In this document: positions 10,791 through 19,458 of the stretch, piece after piece
Layout of the letters: every line of letters starts with the position of its first letter
How positions within the stretch are numbered: the first letter of the stretch is position 1
Assembly: GCF_963966145.1 (NCBI RefSeq)
Contig: NC_091056.1
Location: 1,612,001 to 1,676,000, forward strand
Direction of reading: 5' to 3'
DNA length: 64,000 bases
Source of the DNA: Tenebrio molitor
Lineage: Eukaryota; Arthropoda; Insecta; Coleoptera; Tenebrionidae
Position numbers and translations under genes: made by a program
The notes under the pieces: generated by a model
The model's database searches: none
What the model was told of the DNA's origin: nothing
The model's input: the letters and a program-made list of their open reading frames with translations, nothing else

Positions 10791-12060
10791 TTAACCCTTT
10801 CACTGCGGTTCTCGTAAGGCAGTTGGTTCACTGAGTGCGTTGGCCGTGCTGAAATTTAACTCTAGAGCAGCCGCGTGATATGTACAAATTAATTCTGGAG
10901 CAGTGTACTCGTTAAGCACTTCGTTGCTAATTCTATGCTCTTCTTTTTCTTCCTATTTCTCACACACACGGGGTGAAGGTAAGGAATAGGCTGAAAAGAG
11001 AGGCTTGTTGCGAGGATTGATTTTGAATTTATATGTATTATAAAAATAAAAAAGTAAAATACATACATATGTAAAAAAAATGTTAAAATAAAAATTTATT
11101 CCGGGCACTTGTGGCATCTCTTGCAATAATTAGTACCTGCAACGAAAAATACATTACTAATTATTATAAAGCATAATTATGGATAAATTAAATACAACAT
11201 TTGAATACCTTTTCATTGTATGATACCGTTCGAAACACGGTATGATGCACAGGGTTGCATTGCAATTTGAACACATGTACCGAGTTTGACTTCACTTCTC
11301 TTGTTTTGAACAAACGACAGATCGTAGGGTACGATATCATCACCATCACTCCATGCAAGAGCATTCTTTTTGTCTTTTTTTTTTTTCTATTTGTTCACCC
11401 TACCTGTGTTGCTGTTTTTCTTTTTCCTTTAGGCTCCCGAGCAGCTTGTAGCTCTTGTTCCGCAATTTCCTCATCCTGAACAATTTGCTCATCTTCTTCA
11501 TTTCCCTCTTGTTCCTGAAGCTCTTCGCCTGCTTCTTGGTCAGTTTCAGAATTCTCACTGCTAGTCTCACTGTGATCACATTCATCTTCCAAATTTTCCA
11601 TAAATTGTTCATCTTCACTATCACTTCTTAGAATTTCCATCAAATCTTCATCTGTTAAATATTTCTTGGGTCCAAATTTAGGTTTTTGCGCCATGTTATA
11701 AAATACAAGAATGCACGCCAATTTTTCAAGACAATCAGTCGAGACTAAACAAAATGGAGTAAGTGCGCGTTCGTGTTTACAGATATAACAAAAAATATGT
11801 GACAGAGACTAAAAGAATGAGTCAGAAGAATCCCGACTTAATGTCTTGAGCCGTCGCCCGTTGTTCCAAAAGAAAAATCAGAAAATGATGTTTTATACAA
11901 CAAAATTGTAATATTATAATGGAGGACCAAGAATACGTGAAAAAAAGATATGTCTTGAGCTGTTTGTCATTTTGCACAACTTGCTGAAATATGTGTCTCG
12001 AGCAGTCAGAGCTGAGAATTATTTTGCTGAAATTTCAGTTCTGAACAGCGCAAAGGTTAA
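10791..12060 (-). mobile_element. Non-autonomous piggyBac element with TTAA ends
   Basis: TTAA lies at both edges (10791-10794 and 12057-12060). The inner termini are similar: CCCTTTCACTGCGG on the left and CCTTTGCGCTGTTC reading inward from the right. Inside, on the minus strand, are only the acidic N-terminus and the C-terminal cysteine-rich domain of a piggyBac transposase. The whole catalytic core is missing. Length without TTAA is 1262 bp, about half of an autonomous element. Confidence 0.8.
11110..11694 (-). pseudogene. piggyBac transposase with core deleted
   Basis: The N-terminal part (11694-11395) begins MAQKPKFGPKKYLTDEDLME and continues as a long acidic tract (DSEDEQ, EEDEQIVQDEE), typical of piggyBac N-termini. 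It ends KRKTATQVG and a stop. After about 60 nt of scrambled sequence the C-terminal domain follows (near 11290-11205) as RYMCSNCNATLCIIPCFERY, a Cys-rich finger. A probable small intron (GT..AG, about 11205 to 11144) leads to TNYCKRCHKCPE and a stop. The DDD core between the two parts is absent, so no transposase can be made. Confidence 0.75.
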
Positions 12061-12207
12061 ATTCAATCAACAATCGACTTCGTGAACCGGCAACATTTCG
12101 CTCCCGGACTGGCACCGGCTGCGGACCATCATTTTGAGAAGTCCTGTTCTGTGGGTGTTAGTTTTGTCGGCTAAATTAAGACTATCCAGACAACCTCACT
12201 GTGTTTT

Positions 12208-12561
12208 ATGGCAAGTGTTATTCGTATTATCACTTCTATATATTTTTCAAATGGAATTGTGCTTTATGTTCAGGATATTTTATGTGACGCAGTTTCTGTT
12301 TTAACCTCATATGAGGACGGTGTAGTTATGTTAGCACTGTTAAAAGAAACTGTTGAATTTACATCTTTGATGCAGAATGGAGCAAAACAACATTTTTTTT
12401 TTCTTTGGTTAGTCGACTTATTTTACATATTTTTCATATTTTTAATTGGCATAAATCTACTAGCAATCCGAACACCAGAAAACGTGTATTTATATACAGG
12501 GTATTTCACGAGTGATAATGAGCCCGACGAAATGCAACACACAATACATTTGCAACGCTAA
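12208..12561 (+). CDS. Open reading frame of unknown status, 117 codons
   Basis: The reading opens with ATG at 12208. It has a plausible soluble-looking middle (ILCDAVSVLTSYEDGVVMLA, LLKETVEFTSL) followed by a hydrophobic run rich in Phe and Leu (LVDLFYIFFIFLIGINLLA) that could be a membrane segment. The last 20 or so codons run into the MITE that starts at 12497, so the native 3' end is not visible. I do not recognise a family. It may be a host exon or a chance frame. Confidence 0.2.
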   Translation: MASVIRIITSIYFSNGIVLYVQDILCDAVSVLTSYEDGVVMLALLKETVEFTSLMQNGAKQHFFFLWLVDLFYIFFIFLIGINLLAIRTPENVYLYTGYFTSDNEPDEMQHTIHLQR

Positions 12562-12763
12562 CGTGAATATTTGTTTTTTGATTTAAAAACGTAGAACATA
12601 GTTAACCGTACAGTTTCCTAAATTTTGACATAAATGTAATATTAGCTTGATTAAATGAAATTGTGAAAAAACAAAGAACTTTTGGGAAAATGTTTATTGT
12701 CTGTACAAACGCGCAACGGCAGAGGCATTTAGCCGCGCTCATTATCAGTCGTGAAATACCCTG
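12497..12763. repeat. MITE with CAGGGTATTTCACG ends, TA target
   Basis: The left end CAGGGTATTTCACGAGTGAT is mirrored at 12740-12763 (GTCGTGAAATACCCTG), with further pairing through ATAATGAGC. TA flanks both sides (12495-12496 and 12764-12765). Length 267 bp, no coding content. Confidence 0.8.
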
Positions 12764-12971
12764 TATACAGGATTATTCACGTAAGATGACGAACCTGACC
12801 ATGTAAAGATGTAACCCAAAATGCAATGTATGAAGCTATTTCGATCCGTATTACATTGTCATAATGGGCATAAAACATAGATAGCTTTTAACGTCAGCCT
12901 AATGAATGTCAAGTTCTGACAGAAGAACACCTCTTTCAACAAAGTATGATTTAATAACAATAATAAGCAAT

Positions 12972-13115
12972 TAAGGCCCGGTATTTCAATATGAGGTTAA
13001 CTTACAAGGTTCTGGTTAACTTACGGTTAAAATATTAGTGTGTATTTCCATCCCAGGTCACATCCAAAGTAAGAGTTAAAGTCGATGTAAAGTTAACTCA
13101 TACTTCAAGTACAGC
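12972..13115. repeat. Possible left end of a Harbinger-type element
   Basis: The run TTAAGGCCCGGTATTTCAAT followed by repeated GGTTAACTTAC resembles Harbinger termini with GTTAAC-rich subterminal repeats. A short HARBI1-like exon lies at 15.5 kb, and its upstream sequence contains the mirrored phrase AAGTTAACTAATGG...GACTTTAAC. The intervening sequence is filled by a hAT and a LINE. This is an inference without a matched outer end. Confidence 0.3.
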
Positions 13116-13123
13116 GTGATCAA

Positions 13124-14337
13124 TAGAGACCGGAATTATATGCAACAAAATTATCTAAAATATGCGCATATATATGCATAAAAATCGTTAAATTATGCAA
13201 GCAATATGCACAATTTGTACATAATATGCACTAGTATGAGAATAAGTATATGCAAAAAATATTTTATTGCCATATTAAGTAAATCAAAATATGTAACGCT
13301 GCGTTGTACAATTTATATACATACTTAAAATAAATACACAACTTATATTAAAGACTACATTTATTATAGTGTATATAGATTTACACAGTTTTACATTGGA
13401 TTACATATTTTTATTATTATAATAATTTACAATGAGATGTTTCTCTAAATTTTCTATTAAATAATTATGGCGTCTATCGCTCAATAAATATTTATAGGAA
13501 GAAAAACTACGCTCTACGTCGACTGACGTTATTGGCGCATATTTCAAAGCACTAATTACTTGAGGGCTCAATTCTAGATTGTTATCTTCAAAATCATCCA
13601 TCAGAATTCGGTTAGCCTTTTGTAGGCTGTGATACCCAGTATTTTTTTCAATTATTTCAAAAAAAATTTGTTTGACTTTTTGGCTAGTTTTCCCAGGTAC
13701 CTTACAGATTTTTTCTTCAAAATTAGTGATTATTTTAATGGATTCGTGTAAAGGTAAACATTCTACTTCTAGATTGGTAATCGTTTTACTGACAAAATCA
13801 TAATTTGCTTTAATAAATGCCAGTTCGCTTTGTAAAGTGGTCGTTATAAAACTGTCTTAACACTGAGAAGATTTGAAGATTACAAGAAGTGTGTACTGTG
13901 TAGAACTGGAGAGACTCTTCTTAGTCCCAGTCGACTTTTCAAAAACAAAACTGTCGACATGTTTTTCTTAGTCGCAAACATCAAAAAATGTATGCCGACA
14001 AAGGAACCACACGCACTGGGACACCGCATTCACAGGAAAACAAGTTATAAACTCCCATAAAAATATTTCCTGGACCTTCGTCGGCAATTTCAAACACCTC
14101 GATAATGTGCAAATTTATAAGGATGCGAAAGACGAACTTGATAAGGTTTTTAATTTCATAATATGCGCATTTATGCTCACAATGCCAAAATATGCACAAA
14201 ATGCTGAAATATGCAAAATATGCAAAATTTAATTAACGCTAATCGTTCGTTCTAAGTTTAAACTGGGTAAGTGCCAAAATATATTAATGTCATATGAAAA
14301 ATACACAACATGCAATTTTCATATATTCCGCTCTCTA
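13124..14337 (-). mobile_element. hAT element with perfect 8-bp duplication
   Basis: GTGATCAA occurs immediately outside both ends (13116-13123 and 14338-14345). Inverted ends are TAGAGACCGGAAT and ATTCCGCTCTCTA. AT-rich subterminal repeats of the type AATATGCA lie inside both ends. The interior holds only the C-terminal third of a hAT transposase, so this 1.2-kb copy is non-autonomous. Confidence 0.85.
13401..13860 (-). pseudogene. hAT transposase C-terminal (dimerisation) fragment
   Basis: The end of the reading contains APITSVDVERSFSSYKYLLS followed by LIVNYYN. This is the hAT C-terminal dimerisation motif (hydrophobic strand, then ERxFS). Upstream, in the same frame to about 13860, are SELAFIKANYDFV, NLEVECLPLHESIKII and KVPGKTSQKVKQIF. 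The BED finger and most of the catalytic fold are missing, so this is a deletion remnant of the element that carries it. Confidence 0.75.
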
Positions 14338-14360
14338 GTGATCAACAATGACTGAGGCTG

Positions 14361-14388
14361 TTATTATTATTATTTATTATTATTATTA
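14361..14388. repeat. (TTA)n tract, tail of the adjoining LINE
   Basis: A short run of TTA/TTTA repeats sits where the 3' end of the minus-strand LINE fragment would lie. It reads as (TAA)n on the LINE strand, like the much longer tract at 23.07 kb. Confidence 0.6.
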
Positions 14389-14561
14389 GTAATGTCTGAC
14401 TCAACAGGCAGAGCCCATTAATAGAGTCAGATGAAATGTAAATTAAAAAGAATAGGTAACAGACACGACACAATGAGAAGAAATGAGAAATGTAAAATAG
14501 AAAGAGAAACAAAAAATAAAAATTTGAAAAAGCCAATTGAAGCGGAGACAGACAAAACTTG

Positions 14562-15170
14562 CTAACATTCAGAGACCTCAACCGCACCGTAGGCCTTCCT
14601 GATGTCAGACGCTCGACAGACAAAAATGTCGGCTTCATGTTCTATCTGCGAGAAGTTCGAAACGGCATGGAACAAAGGCGACCTTCTCAGCAGATTGGTT
14701 CTCGGTGTTGGAACCACGAACGTACTGACATTCCTCAGGTTAGGCCTCGGAACACGCAGCGACAACTTACCCAGCAAGTCAGGACAGTCAACACGGCCAC
14801 GGACAAGGTGGTACAAGAATAAGGCCGAATTTATCTTTCTTCTGAGCGAGAGACTTTGAATGTCAAAGCTCTGTAGCAGCTCACCGTGGGGACACCCCCG
14901 ACACGGATAAACCCCGTTAAAGACGTATGACAAATACTTGAGGAAACGTCTCTGAATGCCCTCCAAGCTGCCGACGGTAACACCGTATATGGGATACCAC
15001 ACAAGCGACGCATACTCGAGTCTGGACCTGACCAGTGCAAGATACAGGGCCTTCAAAGCATCAACCTCTTGTATTACTTTGGCATTGCGTATCACAAATC
15101 CCAACGATCTGTACGCTGCCGAAAGTACGTTGTGAATGTGTTCTTTAAAAGTCTGTTGGCAATGAAACAA
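14562..15170 (-). pseudogene. CR1/jockey-group LINE, ORF2 C-terminus (5'-truncated)
   Basis: The 202-codon reading carries YRSLGFVIRNAK, LVRSRLEYASLVWYPIYG, SLEGIQRRFLKYLSYV and GVYPCRGCPHGELL. This is the thumb and post-polymerase region of LINE reverse transcriptase, with no polymerase motifs left upstream. The copy is cut at about 15165, as usual for 5'-truncated LINEs, and ends in a TTA-rich tail. The segment at 23.3-23.8 kb has the same motifs in the same order (SLGFVIRNGK, LEYASIVWSPCY), so the two belong to related families. Confidence 0.75.
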
Positions 15171-15524
15171 TTTAAAAATACCTATTGGTGTTTTTCTGTT
15201 TCATAATTGTCACTGACCGGATGTTTTAACTTGACACGACATTAAAAAAATTAGGTTATGTCGGGTATGTTTATGCTATTACAAAAATGACCCTTTTATG
15301 GTAAACGTCAAATTCGCCTGTCAACTCTGTCAAAGCCGACAACCGGAAATGCGTTTAGATTACAGTGGTACCAAAATCGTTCAAATTTTCGTTGTTACCA
15401 ACAGATTTAGTCATTCTTGATCACGTTGTATAAGTTAACTAATGGTTGGACTTTAACAAGCAGTTGATTCAAAAGAAAATAGACGTTCACGGCTTTTTTC
15501 AAAATTAATTCATTTTTAATAACA

Positions 15525-15766
15525 ATGGAAAATGTTGGTGTTATAAATGCGTTCAGCGATGATGAAGATCTACCGCTACGAAAACAAAGAGTTGTGCGAA
15601 ATCGATCAAATCATTTTGAAGTTTGGGACAATAAAGAATTTTGTCGAATTTTGATGGTAAAAGTTAACTTTTTGTATTTCATTGTAGTTTTATAAACTCT
15701 AGCTTTTTGTAACTGGAGCTTATTACTTTTTGTCACAGCGAATCATTTTTCTTTCCGAGAAATAAG
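15525..15766 (+). pseudogene. HARBI1-like (PIF/Harbinger) transposase, N-terminal exon
   Basis: ATG at 15525 opens MENVGVINAFSDDEDLPLRK, then VRNRSNHFEVWDNKEFCRI. This fits the start of Harbinger DDE proteins, where an N-x-F-[DE]-x-W/Y-D-[DE]-x-E-F motif precedes RFRLSK. A GT donor near 15656 and an acceptor (TTTTTGTCACAG, about 15728-15739) would join it to RIIFLSEK, which then stops. No catalytic part follows. I call it a short relic; the family assignment rests on one motif. Confidence 0.45.
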
Positions 15767-15975
15767 ACAAAAACAGCAAAAGAACATTTATTTATTATAA
15801 ATATTTATAATGCAATTCTGAAAACAATACTTTTATCTTCTGAAACCGGCACTGATAGTCCCGGTAAGATTCCTGGGCGGGGGAACGATGCTGGATCATT
15901 AGCACTTATGGTATCAGTTCCATTATTTTCGTTACCTTGTCGCAACAATTTTTGCAGATTTTTTTTTCTTATTTT

Positions 15976-16195
15976 CTATCGACTCCACAAAGTAGGAGAT
16001 TTCTGCTCCTTGGCTCTGTTTACAAAACATGTCACAAGAACTTTTTCCTTGATAGCTTCTTTGACATTTTTCTCATCATACCTTGTTTTGAAACGTTGAT
16101 AAGCATATTCATTCACTTGGCTTGATTTTTCTGGCAACATATTTTGCAAGAGCTGCATTTGCATCGTTTTCAGTACCTGGATATTCAGAAGAACT
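15976..16195 (-). pseudogene. Crypton-like tyrosine recombinase fragment
   Basis: The reading NMLPEKSSQVNEYAYQRFKT, then EKVLVTCFVNRAKEQ and SPTLWSR, matches the N-terminal core-binding layout of insect Crypton-like tyrosine recombinases (LLPEKS...Y...F..W......VLLAYF......STLWS.YSML). A stop follows LWSR. The upstream codons (TENDANAALAK) are in another frame, so there is also a frameshift. The catalytic Arg/His/Tyr domain is absent. Confidence 0.45.
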
Positions 16196-16479
16196 CACTT
16201 CTTTCCAACAAAATGCACTTTCAATTCGAACACTTTGAAAATGTTCATAAACAACTCGTTGTTATTGTTAGAAGTTGGTATAGCAACGACTCTAGAATTC
16301 TAGATCAAATTCGACAATAAATTTGTACGGAGAACATTTTTAGTTTATTTTTCTTCAAAATTCGATAAAATCTTGTATAAAACACGAGGTAAAAGCGTCT
16401 TTTTATCACACGGCGTGTTCTTCACTGTGTAATTGTTGGTGATAGCGGTTATCGCATAAAACCGTATTTCCCTTTTTTG

Positions 16480-16870
16480 CTGTGTCTTGCTTCGGTGAAC
16501 AGTTTTTCCACTTCACGGGCGAGTTCTCGATCGGTTAATGTTATTTTTGGAAGTATCCTGCATCGACCGCATGCAATCTTGAACGCATCGCCCCAAATGT
16601 CCCGGTTGAGATCTTAGCAGAGTTCCCGCCATCTCCTGTCCTTCTCTTCCTTAATCTTTATTTTTAGGTCTTTGCTACTCTTCATATATCTTTTGTACGC
16701 CTCTTGCTTTTCTTCTGTCGTGGCGTGACGTACCGTGTTACGTCTGGTCATCACTCTTTTGTTTTTTAGGCAGACCCTTCTTGCTTCGGCCACATCCCCA
16801 CTCCAGCACCATACCGGTCGTCGTCCAGATGGGTTGTTCTTTCTTTTCTTAAACACCACATCACAGGCCT
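16480..16870 (-). pseudogene. R1-clade ORF2 linker (between endonuclease and RT)
   Basis: Readable pieces are RRPVWCWSGDVAEARRVCLK, EAYKRYMKSSKDLKIKIKEE and RRWRELC, then after a stop DLNRDIWGDAFKIACG and TLTDRELAREVEKLF. This order is characteristic of the region just before the reverse transcriptase in R1-type ORF2. Neither the endonuclease before it nor the polymerase after it is present. Confidence 0.6.
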
Positions 16871-17950
16871 TGGTGATTGCACGCTGCCATTGTTCCGATC
16901 TGGGCCGTCGCAGTTTGCGGCCTTGTGGTCAAAAGACCAGCACCTATAGCACCTCCCGGTCGAGATCCTTCTTTCTAACCTGCACCTGACAGCTCCTATT
17001 CTAAGCGAGCCCTCAGCGTCCTGCTTCCTCATGATGATTGTGATGGCCTGGGTGTTGTTTCTGTTTGGTCGCAGATCGCTCAACCTCCAATTTTTTCCCG
17101 TTCCCAACTTCTCTTCGAGTGCGGCCACAACTTCGTTCTTGTCTGTGGTCGCGTCTAGTCCCCTGACATGGACTGTCTCCATATCTTTATTGGAACTCGT
17201 TTTCTTCACTGCTAGGCTGCCAGCGGCTTTCATCAGGGCGTCCTCTAGCTTGCCCATCCTCTCCATATCTTTCTCCAGGGTGATCAACAGTTTACCATCT
17301 CTGGTGCTCCTAATGGCCTGGACCGCTTCTTTTGAGAGGTCGCTTTTGATTGCTGCTTTTACCTTATCGAGTATTTCTCTATATTGCATTCCTTTTTTCT
17401 CGACCACTAGGGCAAAGGTCTTTCTTTTTTTTTCTCTGTGGTTGACTGTCTTGGTTTTTCTGCTGCTGGTAGTTTGTGGGTGCATAAATATTTACCCTTA
17501 CTTTCCCTAAAGACTGCTTGTACCAACTTCCTCATCTTCATGGTGTCGACGCACCTTAGTTTGAGCATCGCCACCTGGTCTATCCCTTCACCCTCCAACA
17601 CTTCTTGGAGTCGTTTCTCTTCTTCATCCTTGTTTTTGGGAGCTTTTCGAAGCTCCTCTTTCAGCCTCTCGTTCTCCGATCTTAGTTCCCTCATTCGGGC
17701 CTCGGCTTGTTTAACCCTTTTCCAGGCTCTATCGATTTTTTCCTCGTCGCCTTTGGACATGGGGTCCGTCTGACATGCCATATCGCTCTTCTCCGCTGGG
17801 GTTTGCTCCTTCTCGGGCTTTTCCTTTGGCTTTTCGGCCTCCTTGGGGGCGTCCTCTTCGTTCTCTTGCGGCGTGTTGCACGCTTGCAGCTGTGTCACCA
17901 AGCTTGTACGGCTCGCCACCACGGACTTCAGGTCTTTCCTAGGATGGTAA
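16766..17950 (-). pseudogene. R1-clade LINE ORF1 (Gag-like)
   Basis: ORF1 proteins coat LINE RNA. The first part (about 17950-17480) is rich in charged residues and predicted to form a coiled coil (RMRELRSENERLKEELRKAP). A frameshift near 17450-17480 leads to a second open part with an RRM-like stretch (ETVHVRGLDATTDKNEVVAA) and one CCHC knuckle, CYRCWSFDHKAANC. R1 ORF1 usually has three knuckles; here the frame changes right after CDGPDR. The longest reading extends upstream to 18066, but that part lies in the neighbouring foldback and is not native. Confidence 0.7.
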
Positions 17951-17954
17951 GTTT

Positions 17955-18690
17955 CTCCCACAATTTTGGTGTAAAAAATCCCGAAACAGGTCGATTTTTG
18001 TTTTTTCCTGCCCAAATTTTGGCGTATATGGTTTTTGCATATCTGCTCCCGGAAGCTCACAACCACCCCTAACTTTTTTTTTTCAAATGGAAGGGTATGC
18101 CAAGTGAAAGGCCACTTCGCAAAGAATATAACGCACTATTTGTTTCCTGAATATTTTCAAATCCTACGTCCTAAAAAATAAAAAATAAATTAATGCAACA
18201 AATGTTCAAAATGGACACCGTTTGTTTCTTGGCCAATTGCAAATCGATAGTGACATGCATCCCTTACGTTTTATAACATTTGCGGTGGGATTTGCCTAAT
18301 TTCATGCCTAAAACCGAACAGTATTGAAGACCGTAAGCAATGTGTTAAACATGGAATTAGGCAAATCACACCGGAAATGTTACGAAACGTAAGGGATGGT
18401 TACTATCGTTTTGCCAAGAAAGAAACGGTGCCCATTTTGAGCATTTGTTGCATTAAATCGAATTCAGCTTATAAAATTGGTTTTTATTTTTTAGCACGTA
18501 GGCTTTGAAAATATTCAGGAAACAAATAGTGCGTTGTATTCCTTGGCGTACCCTTAGTTAGAAGTGGTTGTGCACTTCCGGGAGGAGATATGCAATAACC
18601 ATATGCGCCAAAATGTGGGCAAGGAAAAATAAAAATCGACCTGTTTCGGTATTTTTTACAAAAATCGCCCGTGTCCAAGTTATGAATTTT
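17955..18690. repeat. Large foldback element, about 350-bp arms
   Basis: The left arm (about 17968-18320) and right arm (about 18335-18685) are inverted copies. Examples are GAAACAGGTCGATTTTTGTT against AAAAATCGACCTGTTTCGG, and ATTTGCCTAATTTCATG against CATGGAATTAGGCAAAT. Each arm contains a decayed 3' end of a DUF4817/IS630-Tc1-type transposase: RQITPEMLRNVRDGYYRF followed by NGAHFEHLL and a stop on the plus strand of the right arm. The element is therefore two transposon 3' ends joined head to head. Confidence 0.75.
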
Positions 18691-18799
18691 ATTCCAGTTA
18701 AAGTTTCCACACTGTATGTGGTGTGGTCAAAAGGTGTTTCAGATCGTATTTCCGCTAAAACCGAAGAAAAAAAAATTCATTTCGTATTTCTTTTTGTTT

Positions 18800-19360
18800 A
18801 TCCTTTATTGCTTGTAGGTTGTAGGATATAAGGAGGATCTCGTATTTTCATATTTCTTCTATGCCTTGCATCTAATTCAGGCAAAATACACTCCATATAA
18901 AATTGTACAAATTTAGGTTCCATCTCAAGTTTCCAGAAATTTATATGTATCTTGTTTTATTCTTTCAATTTTTAAATTATCGTTACCTGATATCCATACA
19001 GCCAAAATACATGTTTTTCTTTTGGTTACATGTAACTGACCCTGAATTTGGTAATACCAAGCATGTTTCTTGTTTATGCTGTGATTATTTTTATTCCAAA
19101 AGTTAATTTTTTTTCTCTCGATTGCCTCTTCTGCCTTCATGTTGAATGCCGAAAAGGGGCATTTTATTTCAACTAAGGTAGGTACGATTACCTATTAGTG
19201 CGTCTGGTGTAGCCCCAAGAAATTGGTATTCTTCATCAATGAACATACAGCACTCTAAAATTTTGACTCCTAATGGTTTATCCAACTGGCGGAACGCAGT
19301 TTGTTCGAAATGTTTTCCATGTTTTATGGAAGGAGTTTGAAGATTTTGATTTTATTTCAA
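18800..19360 (-). pseudogene. YqaJ-type exonuclease domain, pseudogene
   Basis: YqaJ nucleases (lambda Exo fold) digest DNA ends. Readable blocks in order are LDKPLGVKILECCMFIDEEY, QFLGATPDALIG (motif with the catalytic Asp), then the usual E-x-K region around KCPFSAFNM with a disrupted frame. They continue as HAWYYQIQGQLHVTKRKTCI (the Q-x-Q-x-x-L-H motif), LAVWISGNDN and, after a frameshift near 18935, EPKFVQFYMECILPELDARH. At least two frameshifts make it inactive. No transposase part is attached here. Longer relatives lie at 27.75-28.8 and 39.76-43.07 kb. Confidence 0.7.
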
Positions 19361-19458
19361 CTATCCCACCTCCACCCGGCGGCACGGCAATTTTGCCGGA
19401 GTACATACACTATTACGGATATTACTATCAAGTAATAGTGCAGTGCTTATCAACATAA
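19361..19458 (-). other. 3' untranslated end of the R4/Dong-type LINE
   Basis: Between the stop codon and the YqaJ pseudogene the sequence contains short hairpins: TATTACTATCAAGTAATA (about 19421-19438) and CCGGCGG/GGCAATTTTGCC. I cannot fix the 3' boundary or a target duplication. Confidence 0.35.

Larger units (their letters stand above)
16440..17955 (-). mobile_element. R1-like LINE, internally deleted
   Basis: Minus-strand order: coiled-coil ORF1 (two frames), a zinc knuckle, then directly the ORF2 segment that normally separates endonuclease from reverse transcriptase. Zinc knuckles two and three and the whole endonuclease are missing. The ORF2 remnant fades at about 16440 before any polymerase motif. 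The 5' side abuts the foldback at 17.96 kb. Confidence 0.65.

Noticed and set aside
13072..15450. One large TIR element delimited by GTTAAAGTC...GTGATCAA and its mirror near 15.4 kb
   Set aside because: The matching is patchy, and GTGATCAA is already explained as the hAT target duplication, so I kept only a weak Harbinger-end note.
17407..18066. R1 ORF1 starting at the Met at 18066
   Set aside because: The first 40 or so codons lie inside the foldback arm; the native ORF1 begins inside 17950 or is lost.
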